From NCBI GenBank assembly GCA_022747635.1, contig JAKTNV010000060.1, positions 2,521,872-2,585,871 of the forward strand: a stretch of DNA of 64,000 bases. The letters are read 5' to 3'. The DNA comes from Hetaerina americana (Eukaryota > Arthropoda > Insecta > Odonata > Calopterygidae). Numbering within the stretch: the stretch's first letter is position 1; each line of letters starts with the position of its first letter. The position numbers were made by a program, and so were the translations under genes. This document shows positions 36,707 through 52,000 of the stretch, piece by piece. The notes under the pieces were generated by a model. It did not search any database and was not told the origin of the DNA. It saw nothing but the letters and a program-made list of their open reading frames with translations.

Positions 36707-39700
36707 GGCATGGTGGCTGCCCACCACAAATTTCCAAAAACATTCGGCTGGAGATCCAAGGAAAGGGATAACGTGATGTACTCGTATACTTCTTGATGTG
36801 GGAGTTGTTGGCTGAAAAAAGCTAACATAAAATAAAAATCTCGGTGACTACATATTTCCCACATCCTCTTTATTGGTATCTACTAAGGATGAATTCATAT
36901 CAATAAAGCAAAAGTATTCTATGATTATCCTTATAACTCATTACCCTATTCTTCTTCTTTGAATGTGTAATTTGTACTCCAGTCCAAATGATTTGATCGT
37001 AAGTATGACTAAGTATGAGTAAGTAATGAATCCCCTTTCAAGGGGGACTTTTATAAGAGACTACTCAAGTGAGTAATCATATATCAACATAGGACAACCC
37101 AACTATGTAGAGATGCTGACAAATGTCATGGGATGTGCTGGCTGCATGAATTCAATGGCTCTCCAACCCCATTCTTGGATCCATGGCCGCATCATTATGA
37201 TATGTATAGAGCAACATTTGCCAGCGTGATGAGTAAGAGTTCAGTTGACCTAAAATGCCTACCTATCCTTTAAGAAAGAAGCCTACACTTCATGGTGCTT
37301 TCCCTACCCATCACAGGATAACCGACACATTCTTCCTTAAGATAACTGGCACACTAGAATATCTGTCCAGCATGTTGCCATGAGAAAGGGATTGACTCAA
37401 GTTCTGTTAGTGTGGACAAAATGGGGCCTTTCAAAAGGCAATATCAAATGCATTTAAGTTCTCAGTTCTATTTAAGATTCAGTTCATCTAAGGGCAATCC
37501 TCAGGAAGGGCAAACTCATATAGGTGACACTGATTTAAAGCTTCAAAGGCACTTTTAATTCCACCCCAGGTGCTAGCCTTGCCAAATATATAAATCAGCC
37601 TTGCAAACAGCTTAGGCATTCAAGGAATACACTAATGCATAAAAATATCAGCTTACCAAATTCTAGATGCTCTAAAAAATCTACGGAAATGAGTTGACGT
37701 CTACCATACAGAAAATAAATTAAATCCAAGAGATTCACCGCACTCTACATGCAATAGAAGGTGGTGTGCACTGTCATTAATGGCGATCCTGTTTGGTTGG
37801 ACAGATGAAAATATATCAGATCATCATGACCTTGAGGGAACAACCTATGAACAGAAAATAATGGTGGAATTTGACAGATAAAGAGGATAAGCACAAACCC
37901 CACAGGGTAAGGAAAGCCAAAATTTTGGCGATTGACCTCCTCTCAACGCCCAACATTAGCCACAAAATGCTATTTAAGCATTGAATTAATAAATAGGGAT
38001 ATGACGAGAGATAATTTGTTCCAAATTGCACTTAATAATAATAATGAAGTACGCATACACTGCACACCCAAGGTACTACCCATTCAAATGAACCCTATTT
38101 TTGTCTTGCCTTAGAGATTCATCAACACTGCAGGTATATAAACACCTGTCATGAAATATTTCCTTGCTAAATAATGCTAACGCTTGATTTTTTAGAATTT
38201 GAATGTATTGGAAAATATTTTACTTCCAACCTCATTCAACTTTTACAGTGTAAATACAACTTAACACGGATAGAAATAAATCAATTATAAACAATATAAT
38301 TGTGTATTTATCAAGAAAAGCTGTACATCATTTGACTTCCTCATGCACTGGAGAAACCACATTCATAAAATATAGCTGTCAAATTACAATAAATATTCAT
38401 TTTTACAGATCTTTCAATCACATTAATATCCTTTAGCCATGATAACAACCAACTGGACACTGGACAAATTGAATCATAACCATTAATAATATAATTAGGT
38501 ATCAACATTAAATTTCAGAGAAACCAATTTAAGAAACCATTGCAAAAAAATTCTACTTAAACAAATAATTCAAACTTTGAATAAAAAAAAGAAAATATGC
38601 AGAAATATTTTACAATATTCAGAATTTCAACCCTGATATATAAAAATCAAATAAATAACCAACCAGTTTATTGCATTATTTTGCATCAAGGCCATGAATA
38701 ACCTCGGAAAGAATGCTATTAAATGAAATATCAAATGATATAACTTTGTGGCTGCCAGAATATATTGGTACTCGTTAACATCATCCATATCTATAAAAGT
38801 CACACCTTTAATCCTTACTCTTTTATTACAGTAAGAACTCTTCAGAATTCTGCCACCATAATCATCCACTTATGACTATGATATCAGCACCATCGTTAAT
38901 ACAGAGAAAACACCCTTCAAAAATTATATATAGGGCAATTGCACTTCCAACAGAGAGCAATGCCTTAAAACAAAATTTTTGATTAATTACAAAATATGGA
39001 ATGGGAACCAATCATTCTTCACTAATGGAGCGAATAATATTAATTTTTTACAAGAAATTTTAGAAAAATTACCATGCTTCCCAAGGTGATTGGGCATTTC
39101 ACAACTAACATGCTCACTAAATCTAATGGCACTACAAGATAAAAGAATTTCTGCCTCCTCATACTTTAGGTAAACCAAAGAAGTGCTCAGAAAACAGATT
39201 GGGATAAGTAACAAAAATCTCAATGGACACATGAGCTGTAAGTAATTCCCTAAAGAAGCAACAAATAAACAAAAAGTTCTCACAGATGCACACAATAATT
39301 AAGAGCTCTTGCATGTGTTTCTTTTTCAGTTCTCTTAAATTACACGGGAGCATGCCCGAACATTCAATAACATAATTTCAAACTAAATAATAAGAAATAA
39401 GGAATGTCTTAAGTCCACAGGTACCAGTCTATAACCAAAAATCTATACAAGAATTATACCAAAGATCACCACCCGGTTTTACCAAGCAACTTAAGAGCAT
39501 TGAAAATATTTCTGCATGGCCTATGTTTGCCAGTCAACAGTTGTCATCTGGACCGTTCTATACAAAAAATCCAAGAAACTTTAAAAGTTTTTATTTATCC
39601 AATTATCACTGGATTTTCACTCATTACAAGTGAAAATAGATTCAATCCGGTCGTAGAACAACTGCTTGTCAGGTTAGTTCTATTAAGGGATATACTAGAA

Positions 39701-42700
39701 AATTTTCAAAACTCAAGATTCCTAGGTGTATTTTTCTAAACATAGTTTAAATATAAGGTGCTTGAAAGTTTGTTACTTAATAACTGTATTAGCAAAGAAC
39801 TTGTAAAAATGAAATTTCTCATAAATTTATTAAAATCTACATCAAATGAAAACAATTACAGAGCTATTTCAAAACCATCAAAAAATAAAAGCGTGGAAAC
39901 TTTAAAATTTGTTAAAACTGATAAGTAAATTACACCTGGTACTCATTGCAACAGCACAGAATTTCCTCTGGCAACTAGGGTGAATCATGAAGCTGATTGT
40001 ATTGAAGAGAGGTTTGAACAAACTTTCAAATCATATTCTTAAATCTGTAAAAAAAAAATGGTTGCAAGAAGGACTGTGCATCTCTAGTATCCAGTTGGGA
40101 ACAAACATTCATGAATTGTCACAAAAACATACATAGAATGATTGCTCATTTAAGGCAACATTCATAAGACAAAATCATGCAATAAAAATAAAAAACCTTT
40201 TCCATTTTTCCTGGATTCTTCACAGGAAAACACAAAACTAGCTCACAAATGGCTATCACTCTTCTGGTGTAACAACAAAATAAACATATGTACAATTTTT
40301 TCCACATGTTAAATGCTGCATATGAATATATCATGAATATTTAACAAAGTATAAGGTATATACTACGGGCAACTTAAAGGTACACTATTTACAATGAATA
40401 GCAATGATGTGATGGTGGCATTGCTTGCCAGCATCATGACAATGTATCACTCTTGCAAGCAAAGCATCAACCAAAAATCATAACAGGACTCTTACCAATA
40501 ACACTTATGTGAAATGTTGAGGCATCAGTGGTTCACCATTGGCCAATTCGAATACTGAAGTGGGCACCAGATAATAACATGAAGTTTTAAAATAGCGGCA
40601 AGAATAGGAAATTTTTATGAAAGTATGAATTCCCTAAAAGATGAGCAGTTACTGCAATCCATACAATTTGGGTTCATCAGTGCCTACCGTGGCCACATTT
40701 GTACAAACAAAATAAATCTTAAATAGTGTACATTTCAACTCTTTAACTGCGTATCTATTAATGCTTCGATGAAAAATATAAATGGACACCTGTGCCTATA
40801 AAATATTCATGAAGACCATACTCAAAAAAAAAATAACACTCAAATGTCTACATCAAGTTGATTAGACATTGACCACCAATTACACATGAATCTACATGGC
40901 TATTTGCTTTATCTTGCAGCTTTATGAGTGTACATCTATGTACGCATAAGAAATATACCTTTCTCAACTTAACTTCATGAAAAAGGAGAAATTAAGACGT
41001 TTGTCATTAAGCAAAGAAACAAGTCCCTCTTCAGATTCACCTGCACTATACATAATCAAATTTTTGTGTTCAACAACCTTTGACCACACCCTTATTATGA
41101 CTTGAAAAGGTAGAACAAGAGGGAACATGAGAAGAAAAGTTGTTTGTTAACAAGTCAAGAGCATTGTAGTGTTCAGCTTTATGTACATGCTTAAACCAGT
41201 TACTATGGAAAAATATCCTATGGCACTCACTTCACAACTGTCAGACAAAAGATTCGTACATTCCAATGTCACCACTTGCAAAACAAAGAGAAACCAAATG
41301 ACTAATGGCACCACATCAATCTATTAAATAAAAACAGCTTCATCACTATATTCAGAGTATATACATCAGGGATTTGGAAGATTGCAAAGACATTAAAGAG
41401 AAACCTGAAAATAGGAGGGATTGAAAAGTCTGTGGTCTTATGTGCTGATGCATGTCCTTCCAGCAAAAAAAATGTTTTGCTTGTATCTCACATAAGTCTT
41501 TATGGATAAGAGCACCATATACACCTTTGCTACACATAAAAATACATTCTCAATAATTAAACGACATTTATAATATATACTTTCATACATTGCACAAAAA
41601 AGGCAATCCATAATGTTATCAGGTAACATTTTTTGCTCAAATGAATTTAAATCCTGATGCAAGTGACAATAGCTTCAAAAATTAGTGTTTAAAAGGCAAA
41701 GATTCTTACATAACAAAAAAAGCAATTAGGTTTTCATATTCCAACACAAGTCATTTCAACATAATAATCAAAATTAGAAACATTTTCAGGCTAAATGCAG
41801 CAGCATTTTCAACTGTGGAGCATCAAATGGATGCTCTAGAATAAACAAAAGTAAGCTGTAAGGCATCAAACAACCGAGCCACCTTCAAATGACGTCCCCC
41901 AAAGGTATAAAACAACCTTTTAAAACTTTTGGTGGATTGCAACCCATTTGTCTTTTGTTGACAGTTGTAAGCACAATGATAAAGCAACAATAATTGAGGA
42001 ACATTTATGCATCAGAGAAGGTTTAAGGAATATGGCACCTGAAATAGGATTAAGCCATGATCTACTCTTGAAGAAGATTGGTATGACTAGCAAGAATCTA
42101 AATCATGGTGGAAAAAGAATTATTTCACAATACAAAAGTTAAATTCCATCCAGCAAAGTGGTGGACCAATGCTGACCTAGGGCCCATTAAATTCAATTTT
42201 TAAACAAACTGAATTCCTACAGCCATAAAGCTATTCAAAGTTTAATCAAAATCCCAGACATGATCAATTTTGAAATAATAATGAAATCCAAATAATAGTT
42301 TCACATAAATTAATGTAAAAAAATAAAAACTCTCGACACTTTGTTGCAGTTCGCAATCAGCAAAAATGTGGTTTAAATTACATTCTGACACAATGTAAAA
42401 TTCTCATTTGATGAACTCCCACGATGACTTTGAGGAATTGAAGAAGTAATATCTTCCCATCTTGATTTCCCTAAATTTTTTAACTTTAAAAATAGACTTC
42501 TTTTCACCACTTAATTTGTGCTGCACAAAACTTCAAATGTTGATAACACAATGCTGATTTATGTCATAATTTACTGAACATATTTAAGGTTCCAGCATAT
42601 TGTCAGACACAACCAAGTCTTTCCATAAAGCAACAAAGGGTATGCTCACTTGAAACTGTTAAATGCAGCAGCATCCATAAAATACTTGGCCATTTTGCAT

Positions 42701-42844
42701 GCATGCTTATTTACAAAACCTCAATGATGCACACACTATTTTGTAGCCGAAAGACTACTAAGAGATACCTTTAAAGGCCAATCACATGGCACAAAATCGT
42801 TAACAAAATTATAGTTGTCCAAGTTCATCCGCAACACATTCCCT
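36707..42844. other. Intergenic and/or 3' UTR of the PHF13-like gene, no gene seen
   Basis: Only short domain-free open frames on both strands. The part nearest 42845 must include the 3' UTR of the minus-strand PHD-finger gene; its polyadenylation site could not be fixed. Confidence 0.4.
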
Positions 42845-43092
42845 CTACACTGACACTTTCTTCTTCATCCTTACAGTGGGTGATGAACCTGATATGCTTC
42901 GTAAAGAAGGTCTTCTCACTGAGTGATTTTGGCGTTTGCACTTGTTACATATGAACACTTCGGGTATATTAGTTTTTTTTATTTTGGCACATGATAAATG
43001 TATCCATGTCAAGCATTTGCTGCACTCAATCATTGGCCGCCCAGCAAATGGCTTCAAGCAAAAGCAGGTGATGAGATCATATGAATCCTCGT
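42845..43092 (-). CDS. PHF13: PHF13-like terminal exon (PHD finger)
   Basis: Acceptor ttttcag before 43092; stop codon at 42847-42845. It holds the complete C4HC3 finger and the basic C-terminal tail. Confidence 0.93.
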
Positions 43093-46000
43093 CTGAAAAA
43101 GTAAAAGAAATACATCAGCTAACAGAAATTAATACACGACAAGATTCATGGTACCCATATGATAATAGCAGCCACAAATGAAAGGAATCCATGTTTAAAT
43201 AAAACATTGGATATCAGTAAGCAATAGATGAAGTACTGACAAGGAGCCCATATTGATAGGATGGCAACATAGCTCATGAAGTTGTACCAATGGTGCAGAA
43301 ACAGAGGGGCAATGGGGGGCATATGAATCCCTTCCCCCAACCACCAAAATCCACCCACCACCATGATTTAGAACTGCTGACTTTCAACATAATTTTACTT
43401 CCATAGGAGGGGCATTGGATGCTTTAGCCTAGTTTGAGTAATGAGGATGACTACAATGTCTTCAACCTGGACAATTTATGAAGGGCACAGGCTAACTAAT
43501 GTCCTCGTCTCCAGTCCAAATCTTAATTAATCTCTATCATGTTCCCATGTATCAACCCCTGGCATCCTTTTCCCCTTTCTCCCTCCTACAAACATCACAG
43601 AATGCGTACAACTCTCCCATACCATACTCGATATCTCGTCACTCTCCTAAGTTAATATACGATTCTGTGCCACTAAATGACAAATTATCATGCCAAATTG
43701 TGCCTTCACCGAGAAGTTTGGCATGTAGTTCAAGCATTAACCACAGATAAAAACTCTATCATACATTGAGATTAAAAAAACCAATAAAAACCATAAATAA
43801 GAAGCTTTCATATAAAATAAAATACAATCTAACATACTATTTCTTGAACCTGAGCCAGCAAATCCAGAGCACCATGTTATTCACAACAACTGATTGAATT
43901 ACATTAGTGAAAACTATAAGGAGAGTTCAGCATTTGACCGTTTAGATAATTGCAACATGTAGAGCAAGAAATAATGAAATCACAAGAATTCATTCGTGTT
44001 TCGCATGCACTAACTCTTTTTCCTGCAGAGATACAGGATGAAACCTGAGAGAATATGAAGCTCTACCAAGATACGTGAAAGTATCATTAGCCATAAACAC
44101 AGTAATCAGCCATAATGTCGGTTTGGAAGATGACAGTAGAGTTCACCCAGTACTAAGGTCGACGTCATGTAAAATTCACATCAGGGTAAGGGTGTCAGTT
44201 CCTTTCCCTGTGCCGGTTATAATTTCCTAGGAAGATCTGGTACCTGAAAAATCAACTTGATTGGAGGTGCAAGTGCCCAAAGAGGCTTGCCTGGATAACG
44301 AACCCGAGCCCTCCAGTCAGTAGTCCAATGCTCTAACCCCGGACTACTGTGACCCACTTGAAATGATTATAATGATAAAAACAATAGCTTCAGGCATGAT
44401 GTGGTGGAAGTTGAATATAATGAATAATTGATCAAAGCACTTTTCCACTTGATAAAATTTTGTATTTTACGACCAGGTTTCGATGTATTACCTCATCATC
44501 AGACCTGATGTAATGTAAAACATTGCAACCCGGTCGTAAAATACAAAATTTTATCCAGTGGAAAAGTGCTTCGATCAGTTATTCATTGATTATAATAATG
44601 TCAAATAACACTAATTGTTAGTTCTTTTACTGATTTACCAATAGAGCACTCTATTTCAAATATTTTCATTCAGAAAATATTGACTAAATAATTTTTTAGG
44701 CAAGTGATTTTATGTACCATGCACCCTTCAATATTTAGTTGACATTCTATATGATAACTAATAAAAAAAAGGTATTGCATTAATCGAATGATAACAAAAA
44801 GTAAGGTCATACCTCAAACACATTTCTGACAAGTGGAATCATTTTGTGGTTTTCACCATAAGAGATTTATTCGCACCATCCCTGTCACCCTTGCGATTCC
44901 ACTGAGATAGAGTTAGAACTTTTTAGACACCTACATACATTATTTGCTTGTGTATATGTACATAACATACACACACCATACAAGGATTGTCCAACAAAGA
45001 GATCCTAATTTTTTTTGCATAAATTATGACACAAAAATTTAATTTTGCTATATTTTTCTGGCATGCGCAATGTTAATGTATGTAGTGCATATTTTATTGG
45101 TTTGATTCCAGGATTGTATCAACAGCACTGTTGTATGAAACGTACTCAGTTCACCAAGAACGATAGAGGCAATGCACAAGAAGCCTCATGCAATATATTG
45201 CATTGAAATTTTGCTACCACCTGAACAATTCACCAACTTAGACCTATTCAATTCTTCATGAGGCAACCCTTCCCTAGAGCAGAGCTAGAAGATGGTTCAA
45301 GAGGGGAATCAATCAGAGGAAAGTGGACTTGAACATAATTGAGCTGTCCTTCCTTCTCGCATTATCATAAAAATTTGCAAAAATTGTAGGTACATTTGAA
45401 GGAACAATTTTATACATCTCCGGTCAGTAGTCCAACACTCTACCCTCTATACTACCGCCACCTACGAAAATATATTCTCTTAAACATAAGAATCAATAAA
45501 AGACATTCTTCTTGGGAAAGCAGTACATGCTATGTGGCAATATTAGGCTGCATTAGGGGACTACACATTCAACTGATTAACTAAACAAATTCTTCAAATA
45601 TGTTTTCACGTCTTTCACTGTGATGTTAATATTTTTCTTACTTTGTTAATATTTGTCTTACTTGAAGTAAACCCTGAGTAATTCAGACATTCTGGCAGTG
45701 TAGTGTGGGTGACTTACTTAGAGTTTGCAAGACCCAGCTATACTCTGCCGGCAAATAAAGTTTGATAGCAAGTTCCAACAAATGTGATTGACATTAATTA
45801 TAATACTTCAATAGGGTATAAATAATCCAGCAGTGCATTTTAAATTACGAATAAACTATTGCTAGATGAAACATTATTAATATGTTCAACTAAACTTTGT
45901 ACATTTCCAATATTCCAAGCCAATTCTTTTCATGTAATTTCGAGAATATCCATACACATACTTAATGAACATGAGTTCTTCTAGGATAAAACTTAAGTAA

Positions 46001-49000
46001 GTTCTGACAATAGACCCAAATAAAGGTGGCAGTAAAATAAAACGGATGACTTGGAGATAAAGTGAAATTTCTCGAGAAATTAGAAGCAGAGGCTTTTGTT
46101 GTGTTTGGTATCAGTAGACACTCAATATCATTTGAAAAAAAAGAAGGCTACAATGAACCCATTTGCTCTTGGGGTAGATTTTTATTTCCTGAATATGGAC
46201 AGATGGGTTCACAAAATTATTAGGTTACTAGAAGTTGAAAGATAGGGAGAAGCTACCTGTCTACAGGTGATAATTGGATAATCAATCACATGGTTCAGGA
46301 ATGTATGGTGATGCCATATCAGGCACAACATAAAAAATTTGCCAAATACATGCTAGCAGAGAACTTCACTGCATGCAGGGGATGGTTATGGCAATTGCCC
46401 ATGCTGATGACTAAACATGATATAACATCATCCAAGATATATAATGAAGATAAGCTATGTTTTGTGATAAAAATGAATGACAAGTGGTATGCAGTCCTAA
46501 TTTCTAAAAGTTTATACATAATAGTCTAGCATCTGAGAACTGAGAGAACATTGGATGAGCCTTCCGACCAAGGCTATGATGCAGGATTCTGACATTTTCT
46601 CCTGAGGGTAGCATCAATTTTTGATGTGTACTTAAATGATAAAAGTTAGAGAGATAGCAGAGGCTATGTGTATACTGAAAGAATGTGTTTGTAATATACT
46701 GACTGAAGAATTGGACGTGTACGCTATCTACATTTTGGGTGCCATGTTTGTTCTCTTTGGACCAATGAACATTTCATGTTTGAGCAGTTTAAGCCAAGTC
46801 AGTCAAATATTTTGCATCGATTCATAACTGCTATTTTGCATCGATTCATAACTGCTATTTCGCATCGATTCATAACTGCAGAAGGAACTTGGATCCACCG
46901 CAAAACTCCTGAGATTAGAGAACAGTTAAAGCAGTGGGCTGCAAAGGATGAACCTACTCTGAAAAAGGCAAAGATAGTTCCATCGGCTATGAAGGTGATG
47001 GTGACTGTTTCTTGTGATAGTCACCGTATTGTGTTTATTATTATCTTCTAAAAGGTAAACCAACAGTGTGAGAGTATTACCCATCACTTCTTGGCAAGCC
47101 GAAGGCAAAAATTACAAAAAAACAACCAGAAGAAGAAGAAAGTGCCTTCCCATGAGGTCACTGAACCAGCTCACACTTTGGGGGTCATCATGGCTCAAAT
47201 TCACAAATTGCATTTCGAGTTGGTTGCCCAACCATTGTTCATATTCACCCGACCCGGCCCCCAGCGATTTTTTTCCTATTTCATAACCTTAAACTTATGA
47301 TTGAACTCTGCAGCGAAATTTCTGCAAAAATGGTGAACATCCTTAAACATAGAAACCCAAAAATAACCACATACAGTAGCTTTTCAATTAATGCACAATC
47401 ACCCTTTGGAGAAGGACGAGTAAGAATGAAAGCAGAAGTTAAAATGGGAGGAATGCATGGCATAAGCAAGACTAAATACAAAAGTATGTGACTAAAATTC
47501 AGATTGTCACAGGTGTATTGAAATCTGTCGGCAACATTCATTATGAATGCACTGGAAAAACATTTCCCCAATATTTTAAGTATCTCGAGAAAATTATTCG
47601 AACAAATTTGTAGCTGAAATTCAAACTGTAGTCGAAAGAGAAAGTGTCTGCTCATTTGTTGATGGAGGTGAAAAGCTCATAAGTTCACCGATTGATAGGC
47701 AATGATGGATATGGTGATAGATAAGAAGTGATTCCAGACATTTCCCCATCACCTATTCACAAAAGATAGCCATATGAAAATGCAGATTTTGTTCATTATA
47801 AGAGATGATGCAGGAAAATAGAGAGTTATGTATTTTAGATAGTGGAATACTAAATGATAGATGCAGGATTTAAAATAAAACCTAAAATAACAAGTGTGAA
47901 AAATTTTGTCATCAAAACACTAAGCAAAAGAACATAAAAATATCGTACAAACATCTTAGAAGTGGGCCACGAGTGACAAAGTAGCAGGGACAAAAAAAGA
48001 TATCTTTACACAAAGAAACTTCCACAAAGAGGACGGAATCATTGAACAAAGATTTTGAGTGAAGATGGTAAGAACGAGAGGCAATTTAGTTTTAAACTTC
48101 AGAAAATGGTCCACATCCTCTGATATACAGAATTAGAAAATGAATCATTGGTCTTTTAATCGTGAAAATCAATCAACCTCACTTATCCTTGACGACTTCA
48201 TACCACAACCGAGTTTTCCATTTATACCCTTTATACAACTCAGTAGCACTTACCCATTAGATTTTAAATAATGACCATCAGAGCAAAATATATAGCAGTA
48301 ATTGTTAGCAGTTAGTAATTGTTGTTTGAAACATTGGGCTTCTATTGAAATTACCTACACATAACTAGCACATGTTTTGGAGGCTATCTTTCCAACATGT
48401 TCAATGTGACGAACAGTTTTCATCCAAGCTTCTTTTTTGGGGTATACTCAAAGAGAACAAAAGTTTTACTCTGAGTACTTATCCAAGCATTTCGCACATC
48501 ATAAGAATGTATCATTTGAAATATGTTTCCACAAATCAATGGCACAGTAAGAAAAACTGAAATAACACATTTCCTTTGAAGCAATGAAAATCAGTGAGCA
48601 TGGACACACATTACAGTGCATCAACACTGGAAATCACGTTTTTCAATCCTTCTTTGCACAAGGTATTTCACACCTTCCTCCATCCCAAGAGAATATTTCA
48701 AATATCCCAGTTATTTCATCTGACAGCTGATAACTAGGAAACCAGGTATCACCATACTATTACCACTCCCACCAATTAGTCAAATGAATCTTTTATCGCC
48801 ATCACAATCACTCTAACTCATTTGAAATAACCCTTCCTGAAGTTCTCTTAGGTTAATTTTTCTGTAACATAAAATTTTCCCATGTAGAAGTTTATGGCTT
48901 TCACAAATGTCAGTATTTTAAAACCCATATTCTCTGAGTTTGCTAAGGATTGATTGCCTCAAGCAAAAACCACCCCTGAATTTAGTTAGCAGAACAGAAT

Positions 49001-52000
49001 AATATTCATTAAAATTTTGAACAAATATTTCAAATATCTCTTTTACAGGTTTACCTGATGCCTTTCTTTCATTTTTTTACCTGGTTACCTTTCCATCAAA
49101 ATGAAAATTTTTGTAAAATATAATGAGTGTGTTCATGAGACATTACCAATCAACAAAATTTAACACTACGAGAAGTAGACCACAATTCATTTTGGGGTAA
49201 CCAGCCATATAAAGTAATTCAAAGAAAGCCTAAATGTTACAAAAATAAGATAATTTACTATCATTTTCATATTTATCTTCTTGATTATCCATGAAATTTT
49301 AAAATATTTTCTGAAATAACCAGAAAATTATTTGTGAAAAAATTTCCAACACTCCAGCAACATCTCATATGTTTTAGCACATATTTGAGAAAAAACCTTA
49401 TGTAAAAGACTTACGTTAGTACAATAGAGTACAATGTTGCGAATATTAGTAAAATGTTGCATGGCTCCATTGTCAGAATGCACTATGAAAAGTGTCAAAA
49501 CGCTCGCTTCATTCTCTCAAATTAATAGACAAAGAAAGAATCCCCTCTAGCATGACATTAAGCTTTTATATCAAGTATACCCTTGCATTATACTTTTAAA
49601 AGGGGAAAGGAAAACAAATGCTGCAGAAGTCTAGTGATCCAATTTTCCATATATGAGAGGCAGAGGGGGATCGAGATGGTGCGGGGGCTAGCGTACTGGC
49701 TTCCCACCCAGAGGGCCCGGGTTCAAATCCCGGCGGTGTTGAATATTTTTCAGAGGTATCTCGATCCCTGCTTGAGGTGCTTTGTGGAGGGCACTTTGAG
49801 TGAGTACGCCGTCCGTCGGATGGGACGTTAAGCTGCGGACCCCTTGGCGCCTTTCGTTAAGAGTAGGCTAATGCCGACGCCGGGTTTCTCTCCACCCTTC
49901 ATCCTTTCCTATCCATCCCCTATGGCGCAAATGACCTCAGCTGTCGGTCGCCTCCCCTCAAAACTACTACTACTATGAGAGGCAGAAGATAGATAGTGAA
50001 TGTATGACTGAAAAATAAGAACAAATTAGCAGAGTCTGGTGGGTCAAAGCAGTCACTCGCATTGCACATTTGATAATTGAAAAGAAAGTTGCTGGACATA
50101 TGGTGGCCCCTAGTGGCATCACTCAACTTGAAATAAGTTACACTGACAACCATTCCTCTCTGCTTGAAATCATGGAGGGCATGAGAGGGAACGGAGGCAT
50201 GCTGAAAAGATCAACTTCAAATCTCACCCTATTAATCTTAGATTGATTCACCAAGAACAATGAAGAATGTCTATAAAGATAGTGAAAATAATTATACATA
50301 AATAGCATAAACAACGGAAATGTAAGATTGATAATACTCTATGATATAATTAATTGGGTAATTGCGTGCCATAAAAATTAACCAATCAATGGAAACAGTT
50401 TTAAAAATGTGAGGCAGCTGCTCGCCAGTGGCATCTGTCACACTTTCATACTACACCTGACTATGTCAGAAGTACTAAGTTTCATGAGAAGATGGGGATT
50501 GTGGTGGTGCAGTGGCTAATATACTGGCTTCCCACCCTGAGGGCTAGGGATCGAATCCCAGATGTGAAAGAATGTTTCAGCAGTACATGGATCCCCACAT
50601 GGTGTGCATATACAATCCCCACATGGTGTGCCTTGTGGAGAACTCTAAAGCAGTAAAGGAAATTATACATAATAAAGCCATTTGTCTTAAGTCACTCCAT
50701 CTATGGTAAGAGGTAAACCAAGCGCTCCTGGAAGTCATTCACACAGGCAAATTGAAAGGACAAGGAGAAGTTCACAACCAGCAAGAGACTTACGGCTAAG
50801 TTCACTCAGGCAAGGCCTCGAACGTGATCCCACATTACGTATGCCACAGCATCATCTCAAAAATGACAAGCAACTGATACCATTACACTCCTTACTAGTT
50901 GACACTATTCTGGAGGGAGTGAAACTGAAAATCTTTTAACTCAATTAAGAGTATTACCTCATTATTTTATGGATGGAAATTGATTCATGTATTCTCTCTA
51001 TAGTAAAATATTAAGATTGAATAATCCAGGTGAGCTCATACATGAATATTGTTCCACACAATTAGCCTAAGTTTTGAAGAAATATTTTCTCTCATTGATT
51101 CCAATATTTACAAATAATTTTTCAGCACACACGGTGAAATAACCCTATTCACACCACATGTTTTTATGAAAAAACAAGGCAGCAAAATAGTTTTTAATTC
51201 TTCCATGATAATTATTTCTAATCCACTTTATTTGATATGCACTTCAATATCATCTTGTTTATGATAATGATGCAGAATGCAGTTTCTAGTTGTTCATACT
51301 GGTGCCTTCTAAGCATTATAAATAATGAATAGATTTAAAAATATATTTTTCTACACATTCATTAAAATATTTCACCCTCTCAATTTACAAAATAAAATCG
51401 ATCTAGGTGTGCATGTTTGCAAATAATTCCAAAAATTGCATTATTATTATTAATAATTATTTAGACACTCATCCATGCCACATGATAAAGGGAGTCATTT
51501 TGTCTGATCCAAAAGGCATTATCAGACATCAATGTAAACTAAATCAACAGAAAATAGTGGTGAATATATTTTTGTAAACATGTCACCCTGAAAGAAATAG
51601 TAGTGACACCGGTCTGAATAATTGAATTTTTCTTTTTAAAGGACGACCTCTTTAGAATATTAGTGAGATCTGCAGTGTGGTTCAAATTTTATTCTAAAAC
51701 TTAGGCTTCAAAATGGCAGGGGGAGTGGGTGCAATCAAGGGAAGATTATTACCCAAAAAAATACTGCAAGAGAATTATGATTACAAATATCACATATTGA
51801 AAGCAACTACGTGGTCATAAATTTAATATTGAGATGGAGCAAGTGATCATTACAGCAACAAAATATCTGGTATAATTAAGTCTAATTCCTTATACTGGAC
51901 GTCTACAAAAAACTTAACATTTACACTGAAAAATAAAATTTCTTAAGAACACCTAAGTAAATAATCTGACTTAAACATACAGTCCGTAACATGAAAACTA

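Noticed and set aside
36511..36864. 117-codon minus-strand frame
   Set aside because: Overlaps the gag-like relic continuation on the plus strand; no domain seen.
41405..41440. agggattgaaaagtctgtgg, resembling the terminal repeat of mariner G
   Set aside because: Single short match with no partner end or transposase motif nearby.
40600..42700. Possible further exons of the PHD-finger gene or another minus-strand gene
   Set aside because: The PHD exon already ends in a stop at 42845 and no frame here has domain or splice support; treated as 3' UTR or intergenic.
46808..46879. Three repeats that could suggest a short CRISPR-like array
   Set aside because: Units are contiguous without spacers, lie in a transposase frame, and the window is eukaryotic.
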